This document shows, piece after piece, positions 58,408-64,000 of a stretch of DNA of 64,000 nucleotides. The DNA comes from Poindextera sp035294785 (GTDB lineage: Bacteria; Pseudomonadota; Alphaproteobacteria; Caulobacterales; Caulobacteraceae): positions 27,690 to 91,689 of the forward strand of contig DATGKF010000116.1 of the NCBI GenBank assembly GCA_035294785.1, in the 5' to 3' direction. Positions within the stretch are counted from its first letter, which is position 1. Each line of letters starts with the position of its first letter. The position numbers were made by a program, and so were the translations under genes. The notes under the pieces were generated by a model. The model did not search any database. It saw only the letters and a list, made by a program, of their open reading frames with translations, and was not told the origin of the DNA.

Positions 58408-59091
58408 TTAGGCCGCGGCCGCGCCGGTAAGCCTGGCGGGGAAGCCGAACCAGCGCTGGATGAGGCCCATCCACCCCTTGAACTTGGGTGCGCCGCGGAA
58501 GGCGAGGAGGACGTAGCAGACCTCGCCGGGCTCGGCCTTGGGCGTGTGCACGAAACCTGGCCGCGCCACCGAGACGTCGCCAGGGCGATAGGCGTCGGCC
58601 CCGTCGTTGTAGGCGCCGGTGAGCACCAGCGTCAGCTCCTCGCCCTCGTGGTCGTGCTCGGAGACGCCGTAGCCGGGCGTGATGCGCATGAGGATCGCAT
58701 GCGCCCCATCGTCATCGAACAGCGCCAGGCGCTGGATGCCGAGGCCGGCGAACGTCCAGGAGGCGTCGCGGGCGATGGCGTCAAGCGCCGCGTCCCGCAC
58801 CGGCGATGGCAGGCCGGCGATCTCGTCGGCGAAGGCGCCGCCGGCGAGGCGGGAGGTCGCTTCGGCGTCGGCCGCGTCGGCGGCGTCGATTTCGCCCAGC
58901 ACGCGGTTCAGCGCGTCGGCGTCGAGGCCGGCCGGCGTCTCCTCTTCGAGGAAGACGGCGGATGCGAGGTCGTCGTCGCGCTGGACGAAGCCCGGGTCGG
59001 CGCGCATCGCGTGCGTCGTGCGGGCCAGGAGCTCGACGGCGCGGTTGCTGCCCCAGGCATCCAACACGCCACTCAAGGTTTGGGCGTTCAT
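58408..59091 (-). CDS. ChrR-like cupin, putative anti-sigma factor lacking the zinc motif
   Basis: 227 residues. The C-terminal half is a cupin with H146, H148, E152 and H182 as likely metal ligands (VSEHDHEGEELTLVLTG, PGFVHTP), as in ChrR. The N-terminal anti-sigma domain of ChrR carries H-x3-C-x2-C; here that half has no cysteine at all, the only one being C192. It overlaps the ECF sigma gene by 4 bp, which fits a cognate pair. It may bind sigma without zinc, or its anti-sigma function may be altered. Confidence 0.8.
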   Translation of the reverse strand: MNAQTLSGVLDAWGSNRAVELLARTTHAMRADPGFVQRDDDLASAVFLEEETPAGLDADALNRVLGEIDAADAADAEATSRLAGGAFADEIAGLPSPVRDAALDAIARDASWTFAGLGIQRLALFDDDGAHAILMRITPGYGVSEHDHEGEELTLVLTGAYNDGADAYRPGDVSVARPGFVHTPKAEPGEVCYVLLAFRGAPKFKGWMGLIQRWFGFPARLTGAAAA

Positions 59092-59675
59092 GCGAGCGCC
59101 TCCTGATCCGCGCCGGCGCCGATGTCGGCCAGGTTCAGTTTCATTTTGGCGAACGCAAGGCGCAGGCGCGACTTGACGGTGCCGAGCGGCACGCCGGTCG
59201 AAGCGGCGATCTCGCTGTGGGAAAGGTCCTCGTAGAAGGCGCGGCGCACGAGATCCAGCTGCTCGGGCGGCAGCTCAGCCATCGCCCGGCGCACCAGCGC
59301 CTCACGCTCCGAGGCCTCCGCGGCGTGGTCGGGCTGGGCCTCGGGCGCCGGGATGAGCGCCGGATCGTGGGCGTCCAGCTGGGCGCGCTGGTCGCGGCGA
59401 AAGACGTCGATGCGGCGGTTGCGGGCGATGCGGAAGATCCAGGTGGCGGCCGAGGCCTGGGCGCGGTCGAAACTGGCCGCCTTGCGCCAGACGGCGACCA
59501 TCACCTCCTGGGTCACCTCCTCGCCCTGGGCGGCGTCGAGGCCGAGGCGGAGCAGGTAGGCTTTCACGCGCGGGGCGTAGTGGGCGAAGACGCGGGTGAA
59601 CGCGGCGCGGTCCTGGCGGCGCGCGATCGCCTCGATCAGGGCGGCGAACTCCTCGCTGTCTTGGCCGCTGGCCAT
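59088..59675 (-). CDS. ECF-type RNA polymerase sigma factor
   Basis: 195 residues from the ATG at 59675. Region 2 contains RVKAYLLRLGLDAAQGEEVTQEVMVAVWRKA and FRIARNRRIDVFRR; region 4 has AELPPEQLDLVRRAFYEDLSHSEIA followed by GVPLGTVKSRLRLAFAKMK. Resembles the RpoE/ChrR-associated ECF group that in Rhodobacter responds to singlet oxygen. A GGAAAC-N17-GCGTGT element upstream suggests autoregulation. Confidence 0.9.
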   Translation of the reverse strand: MASGQDSEEFAALIEAIARRQDRAAFTRVFAHYAPRVKAYLLRLGLDAAQGEEVTQEVMVAVWRKAASFDRAQASAATWIFRIARNRRIDVFRRDQRAQLDAHDPALIPAPEAQPDHAAEASEREALVRRAMAELPPEQLDLVRRAFYEDLSHSEIAASTGVPLGTVKSRLRLAFAKMKLNLADIGAGADQEALA

Positions 59676-59700
59676 GCGTCCAGGCTCCCGGCGCGGAAGC

Positions 59701-59729
59701 ACACGCGCCGGACCGGCGCTAGTGTTTCC
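59701..59729 (-). promoter_or_regulatory. Putative ECF-type autoregulatory promoter
   Basis: Minus strand GGAAAC (59724-59729) and GCGTGT (59701-59706) with a 17-bp spacer, about 26 nt before the sigma start. Resembles generic ECF -35/-10 boxes; weak evidence. Confidence 0.35.
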
Positions 59730-59817
59730 ATCCTGCCACACGAGCCCGGCCCCGGGAAAGGCCCGCCCGCCCTGCGCGCCGGCGCGGCCCGACTTGGGCG
59801 CTTCCGGCTGATCTGGT

Positions 59818-61005
59818 ATGAGCACGGCCGCATTCATCAAAGGGTCATACGCATTGAGCGTGCAGTTGGATCTGTCGCGCGTGGGCGCGCCTGCAGGCCG
59901 CGCCAGGCTCGCCGGCCTGACGCGGACGGCGCTGGCCGACGCGCTGGTCCGGGCCGAGATCGCGCCGGCGGCCAAGGCGCGCATGCGAGCCGAGCAGGTC
60001 TGGCGCTGGGCGCACCACTATGGCGTGGCCGACTTCGCCGCGATGACCAACATCGACAAGCCGACGCGGACGGCGCTCGAGGCGCGCTTCGACCTGGCCC
60101 GTCCGGAGGTCGTCGCCCGGCTGGTGAGCGCGGACGGGGCGCGCAAGTGGCTGCTGCGCTTCGCCCCGGGCGTCGAGGCCGAGTGCGTCTACATTCCGGA
60201 CGTCGGCCGCGCCGGCGCGCTCTGCGTCTCGTCCCAGGTCGGCTGCACGCTGAACTGCCGCTTCTGCCACACGGGCACCCAGGCGCTGGTGCGCAACCTG
60301 ACGGCGGCCGAGATCGTCGCCCAGGTGCAGGTCGCCCGCGACGACCTCGGCGAGTGGCCGTCCGACAAGGCCGACCGGCGCATCTCGAACATCGTCTTCA
60401 TGGGCATGGGCGAGCCGCTCTACAATCTGGAGAACGTCGCCGCGGCGATCGACATCATCGCCGACGAGCAGGGCCTGGCCATCTCGCGGCGGCGGATCAC
60501 CGTCTCGACCGCCGGCGTCGTTCCCGAGATCGAGGCGCTGGGCGCCCGCACCCAGGCGATGCTGGCCATCTCCCTGCACGCGGCCAACGATGCGCTGCGC
60601 GATGAATTGGTGCCGCTGAACCGCCGCTATCCGCTGGCCCAGTTGATGGCTGCGGTGCGCGGCTATCCGGGGCTCTCGAACGCAAGGCGGGCCACCTTCG
60701 AATACGTGATGCTGAAGGGCGTCAACGACACGCCGGCCGATGCGCGCGCGCTGGTGGCGCTGATCAAGGGCGTCCCGGCGAAGATCAACCTGATCCCCTT
60801 CAATCCGTGGCCGGGCGCGCCTTACGAGTGCTCCGACTGGGGGGCGATCGAGGCCTTCGCCGCCATCGTCAACCGCGCCGGCTACGCCTCGCCAATCCGC
60901 ACGCCGCGCGGCCGCGACATCCTGGCGGCCTGCGGCCAGCTGCGCACCGAGAGCGTCAAGGCCCGCGCCAGCGCGCGGCGGAAAGCGGATGTGGATGCCG
61001 CCTGA
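59818..61005 (+). CDS. rlmN: 23S rRNA (adenine(2503)-C(2))-methyltransferase
   Basis: 395 residues. Radical SAM enzyme with the CTLNCRFC cluster (C-x3-C-x2-C), GMGEPLYN, and the C-terminal methylated cysteine region in GRDILAACGQL. Methylates A2503 of 23S rRNA and A37 of some tRNAs. The ATG at 59818 leads the family's typical N-terminus. Divergent from the ECF sigma gene; overlaps the DUF350 gene at its 3' end by about 17 nt. Confidence 0.95.
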   Translation: MSTAAFIKGSYALSVQLDLSRVGAPAGRARLAGLTRTALADALVRAEIAPAAKARMRAEQVWRWAHHYGVADFAAMTNIDKPTRTALEARFDLARPEVVARLVSADGARKWLLRFAPGVEAECVYIPDVGRAGALCVSSQVGCTLNCRFCHTGTQALVRNLTAAEIVAQVQVARDDLGEWPSDKADRRISNIVFMGMGEPLYNLENVAAAIDIIADEQGLAISRRRITVSTAGVVPEIEALGARTQAMLAISLHAANDALRDELVPLNRRYPLAQLMAAVRGYPGLSNARRATFEYVMLKGVNDTPADARALVALIKGVPAKINLIPFNPWPGAPYECSDWGAIEAFAAIVNRAGYASPIRTPRGRDILAACGQLRTESVKARASARRKADVDAA

Positions 61006-61408
61006 GCTGCAGGCCTTCGCGGGCGGCTTTCCACTGATGCTGTTGCAGGCCGCCGCCGCGCTCCTCTTGCTCGGCCTCGCCGGCAGCGCGTTCGCGCTCC
61101 TGTCGCCGAACCGGGAGGTGCAGCGGGTGCGCGAGGGCAACGCCGCGGCCGCCGTCTCCTTCGGCGGCGCCATCGTCGGGCTGGCGCTGCCGATCGCGGC
61201 CTCTGTGATCGTCTCGACCTCGCTGGTCGGCCTGGCCCTTTGGGGCGTGGCCACCAGCCTCCTGGCGCTGCTCGGCTTTCGGCTGATCGACCTTTTGTTC
61301 ACCGGGCTGCCGCAGCGGCTGCGCGACGGCGACGTCGGCGCCGCAGTGCTGCTGGTCGCGGCGCGGCTGGCGGTGGCCATCGTGCTGGCGGCCTCGCTGG
61401 CGGTCTAG
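60989..61408 (+). CDS. DUF350 family membrane protein
   Basis: 139 residues, four membrane segments arranged in two repeats of the DUF350 unit (LLLLGLAGSAFALLSPN, then SFGGAIVGLALPIAASV). Start at 60989 or the ATG at 60995. Function unknown; members sit in the inner membrane and often accompany spermidine-synthase-like or phage-shock genes. Tail-overlaps rlmN and is followed after 2 bp by the trypsin-fold gene. Confidence 0.8.
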   Translation: MWMPPELQAFAGGFPLMLLQAAAALLLLGLAGSAFALLSPNREVQRVREGNAAAAVSFGGAIVGLALPIAASVIVSTSLVGLALWGVATSLLALLGFRLIDLLFTGLPQRLRDGDVGAAVLLVAARLAVAIVLAASLAV

Positions 61409-61410
61409 GC

Positions 61411-62193
61411 ATGCCCCGCCCGCCCGACTGGCTGATCTACCTGGCCGCCCTCGCGCTCCTCCTCTCGCTCAGCCTTTTCCGCACACGGGCGGATGCGCCA
61501 CGCCCCCCACCGCCGGTGCCCGGCGCGGACAACGCGCCGATCTCCCCGAACTCGCCCTTCGCCACCGCCAGGCTGGAGCATGTCGCCGCCCGCCGCGCGA
61601 ACCGCGGCGCGGCCTTCTCGGTCAGCGACAAGGGCGTCTGGCTGACGGCGCGGAACGCCGTCGCCGGCTGCCCGAAACCGATGATCGTGGTCGGCGACGG
61701 CTGGGCGGCGCGGATCCGCCTCATCGCCGTGCGCGGCGACGTGGCGGTGTTCGCCACCGACGCCGGGGCGCCGGCGCTGCCGCTGCTCAAGGCGGTGACG
61801 CCGCAGGCTGGCGATCCGGCCTTCGTCGCCGGCTTCAGCCGCGGCCGGCCCGGCGAGGCGGCGGCGCGCTATCTGGGCGCACGGGCGCACGACGGCCGCG
61901 CCGCCTGGGCGGAAGTCGGCCGCACGGACGGGCTCGAGGGGCCGCTGTTCGGCTTTGCCGGCGCGCCGGTCCTGAACCTCTCCGGCGCCGTGATCGGCAT
62001 GGCGATCGGCGATGCGCCGAGGCTCGGCCGCATCGCGGCGGCGCCATCGACCGCGCTCACCGCGGCGCTGGCGGCCGCCCGCCGGACGGCCAACGGGGCC
62101 GGCCCGACGCCGCCGATCAGCCTGGACGACTACGGCCTCGCCGCCGACAGCCTGCGCCGCGCCACGAGCGTCGTGCCGGTCATCTGCGGATAG
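61411..62193 (+). CDS. Trypsin-fold protein lacking catalytic His and Ser (pseudoprotease)
   Basis: 260 residues: N-terminal membrane anchor (residues 7-24), Pro-rich linker, then a chymotrypsin-like double barrel. The position of the catalytic histidine (TNAHVV-type) is N82 in WLTARNAV, the aspartate appears kept as D110 in GDVAVF, and the nucleophile position of GxSGGP is A183 in GFAGAP. With two of three catalytic residues changed it should not cleave peptides; it may bind peptides or proteins in the periplasm. Coupled to the DUF350 gene by a 2-bp gap. Confidence 0.7.
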   Translation: MPRPPDWLIYLAALALLLSLSLFRTRADAPRPPPPVPGADNAPISPNSPFATARLEHVAARRANRGAAFSVSDKGVWLTARNAVAGCPKPMIVVGDGWAARIRLIAVRGDVAVFATDAGAPALPLLKAVTPQAGDPAFVAGFSRGRPGEAAARYLGARAHDGRAAWAEVGRTDGLEGPLFGFAGAPVLNLSGAVIGMAIGDAPRLGRIAAAPSTALTAALAAARRTANGAGPTPPISLDDYGLAADSLRRATSVVPVICG

Positions 62194-62208
62194 AGCGCCG
62201 GTCCCCGA

Positions 62209-63201
62209 TCAATCGGCCAGTTTCACCAGCATCTTGCCGCTGTTCTGGCCCTGCATCAGGCCCACCATGGCGGCCGGCGCGTTGGCGATGCCGTCGAGGA
62301 TGGTCTCCTGGTATTTGATGCGGCCGTCCTTCAGCCAGCCGGCCATGTCGGATTTGAACTGGTCGTACAGGTGCATGAAGTCGGTGGCGACGAAGCCGCG
62401 CAGGTTGATCCGGCCATAGATGATGTTGGCCAGATTGTTCACCGGCGCCCGCGAGCCGGCGGAATTGTAGCCTGAGATCATCCCGCAGACGGCGACGCGG
62501 CCGAGCTGGTTCATGCGCGCCAGCGCCGCGTCCAGGTGCTCGCCGCCGACGTTGTCGAAGTAGACGTCGACCCCGTTGGGCGTGACCTTGCCCAGCGCCG
62601 GGCGGATCGGCTCGGCCTTGTAATTGATGGCGGCGTCCAGGCCCGCCTCTTCGAGCAGCCACTTCACCTTTTCATCCGAGCCGGTCGAGCCGACGACATA
62701 GCAGTCGTGTAGTTTTGCGATCTGGGCGGCGATCGATCCCACGGCGCCGGCGGCGGTGGAGACGAACACCTGCTCGCCGTCCTTGAGCTGGCCGATGTGC
62801 AGGAGGCCGCCGTAGGCGGTGAAGCCGGTGCCGCCGAGCGGCCCCATGTGCACGGTGAGCGGCAGGCCCGGCTCGGGGGTCAGCACCTGCAGGCCGCGGC
62901 CCTCGGAGAGGAAGGCCTCGCGGAAGCCGAACCGGTTGGTGACCAGGTCGCCGTCCTTGAAGGCCGGGTTGCGGGACTTCTCCACACGGCCCAGCGCGCC
63001 GCCGCCCATGGCCTCGTTGAGCTCCTGGCCGATGGACATGCGCGGCCGCATGGCCGGATCGACCGACATGTAGAGGTTGCGCACCAGGACCTCGCCGTCC
63101 TTGGGGTCGGCGACCTCGGTTTCCACCATGGCGAAGTCGGCGAGGACCGGCGCGCCCTCGGGGCGCTTCACCAGATGGATTTCGCGGCTTGGGGTCGGCA
63201 T
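62209..63201 (-). CDS. NADP-dependent oxidoreductase, MDR family (CurA/leukotriene-B4-dehydrogenase type)
   Basis: 330 residues. LVKRPEGAPVLADFAMVE at the N-terminus, RNLYMSVDPAMRPRM substrate loop, and the NADPH motif STAAGAVGSIAAQIAK are characteristic of the prostaglandin reductase/curcumin reductase branch, which reduces alpha,beta-unsaturated ketones. Zinc-independent. Start ATG at 63201, 4 bp downstream of the MBL-fold gene's stop, so the two are probably co-transcribed. Confidence 0.9.
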   Translation of the reverse strand: MPTPSREIHLVKRPEGAPVLADFAMVETEVADPKDGEVLVRNLYMSVDPAMRPRMSIGQELNEAMGGGALGRVEKSRNPAFKDGDLVTNRFGFREAFLSEGRGLQVLTPEPGLPLTVHMGPLGGTGFTAYGGLLHIGQLKDGEQVFVSTAAGAVGSIAAQIAKLHDCYVVGSTGSDEKVKWLLEEAGLDAAINYKAEPIRPALGKVTPNGVDVYFDNVGGEHLDAALARMNQLGRVAVCGMISGYNSAGSRAPVNNLANIIYGRINLRGFVATDFMHLYDQFKSDMAGWLKDGRIKYQETILDGIANAPAAMVGLMQGQNSGKMLVKLAD

Positions 63202-63205
63202 GGGA

Positions 63206-64000
63206 TCAGCTCTCCAGGCGGTAGGCGGCGCCGGCGCGCACGATGCGGCCCGCGGTCGGGGCGGGGAAATGGGTGCCGATGAACAGGGTCCGGTCGCGCG
63301 CGACCTCCTCGACCACGCGCTGGCGGGTCGCGCGCGCCTCGTCCGGGTCGGAGTCGGCGATCGACGACCACTCCGGGTGGGCGATCTGGCAGGGGTGATG
63401 CAGGAAGTCGCCGCTGATGATGGCGCGCTCGCCGCCCGATTCGATCACCACGCTCACGTGCCCCGGCGTGTGGCCGGTGGTGGGGACAAGGCGGATTTCG
63501 TTCGAGATGCGGTGGTCCTGCTCGACCAGCTCGGCGAGGCCGGCGTCGAAGATCGGCTGCACGGAGTCGCTGAGGATGACCTGCTGCTCGCGGCCGCCCT
63601 CGGCGCGCCAATGGTCGTATTCCTTGCGCCCGATGAGATAGCGGGCGTTGGGGAAGGTCGGGATCCACTTCCCGTTCTCGAGCATGGTGTTCCAGCCGCA
63701 GTGGTCGACGTGCAGGTGCGTGCAGACGACGGCGTCGACGCCGTCGCGCGTCCAGCCGGCCTCGGCGAACCCCTCGAGGAATGCGGTCTGCAGCGCCACC
63801 CCGCCGGTGATGCCGCGCGGACGATCGTTGCCGATGCAGGTGTCGACGACCAGCTTCAACCCCGGCGCATCGACCAGCAGCGCATGGATGGAAAGCAGAA
63901 GCTCGCCATCGGGCCCCACGTAGTTCGGGTAGAGCCACGGCATGGTCAAAAGCGCCTCGGGCGTCGCTTCCTTCAGGAACTGAAACTGGTCTGTGTAGGG
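63206..64000 (-). CDS. Metallo-beta-lactamase-fold hydrolase, partial
   Basis: 265 codons in the window; the frame continues upstream past the right edge without a start, so the gene is truncated. Zinc motif THLHVDH and later GHTPGHVSV, GDFLHHP and GTHFPAP are the MBL-fold histidines and aspartate. Resembles quorum-lactonase/AHL-type and other N-acyl homoserine lactone or glyoxalase-like hydrolases; the substrate cannot be decided. Confidence 0.88.
   Translation of the reverse strand, partial: PYTDQFQFLKEATPEALLTMPWLYPNYVGPDGELLLSIHALLVDAPGLKLVVDTCIGNDRPRGITGGVALQTAFLEGFAEAGWTRDGVDAVVCTHLHVDHCGWNTMLENGKWIPTFPNARYLIGRKEYDHWRAEGGREQQVILSDSVQPIFDAGLAELVEQDHRISNEIRLVPTTGHTPGHVSVVIESGGERAIISGDFLHHPCQIAHPEWSSIADSDPDEARATRQRVVEEVARDRTLFIGTHFPAPTAGRIVRAGAAYRLES

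Noticed and set aside
1..64000. CRISPR arrays, insertion sequences, rRNA genes
   Set aside because: No regularly spaced repeats, transposase genes with terminal repeats, or rRNA sequences were seen.

Overview
The window is about 64 kb of high-GC DNA from an alphaproteobacterium. Protein similarity, an ECF sigma/ChrR pair and an rlmN-DUF350 neighbourhood point to Caulobacterales, possibly Caulobacter or Phenylobacterium-like; that placement is inference. Roughly 60 real genes are packed with 4-bp overlaps and short gaps. There are no insertion sequences, CRISPR arrays or rRNA genes. One tRNA-Ala(CGC) is present.

Layout. 1-2.4 kb: the start of a fatty-acid desaturase (cut by the left edge), then a phage-type J-domain protein and a small hypothetical, probably a mobile-element remnant. 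2.4-4.7 kb: threonine catabolism (kbl-tdh). 4.8-21.3 kb: a metabolic block with a HAD-UbiA prenyltransferase, an SMR-type transporter, a class IV aminotransferase, a ThDP enzyme, two free-standing acyl carrier proteins, two acyl-activating enzymes, a FabG-like reductase, an amino acid:[carrier protein] ligase beside an acyl-CoA dehydrogenase, a MetY/MetA-like pair and a thioesterase. 21.3-55.6 kb: a large exopolysaccharide locus of the exosortase-A (XrtA/PEP-CTERM-associated) type. It has nucleotide-sugar enzymes (ugd, galE, UDP-glucuronate epimerase), a priming sugar transferase, about six glycosyltransferases, an ArnT-like GT-C enzyme, deacetylases, FemAB/GNAT proteins, an asparagine-synthase-like amidotransferase, an O-antigen-ligase-like protein, a Wzm/Wzt ABC exporter and a Wza/Wzz/BY-kinase/outer-membrane-barrel export set. 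Neither the exosortase nor a PEP-CTERM substrate is in the window. 55.8-64 kb: chromosomal housekeeping genes: tRNA-Ala, yggT, two oxidoreductases, a ChrR-like/ECF sigma pair, rlmN, DUF350, a trypsin-fold protein lacking its catalytic residues, an MDR reductase and a metallo-beta-lactamase-fold hydrolase.

The most striking signal is non-coding. Fourteen elements matching the sigma-54 (-24/-12) promoter consensus TGGCACG-N4-TTGCA/T lie just upstream of genes between 4.8 kb and 55.7 kb, correctly oriented, and I saw none at the housekeeping genes I checked. They mark the carrier-protein/amino-acid block and the polysaccharide locus as one co-regulated unit. My reading is that the carrier-protein block makes an unknown amino-acid- or acyl-derived building block or decoration delivered together with the XrtA-type polysaccharide, controlled by RpoN with an enhancer-binding protein (PrsR-type in known XrtA systems) encoded elsewhere.
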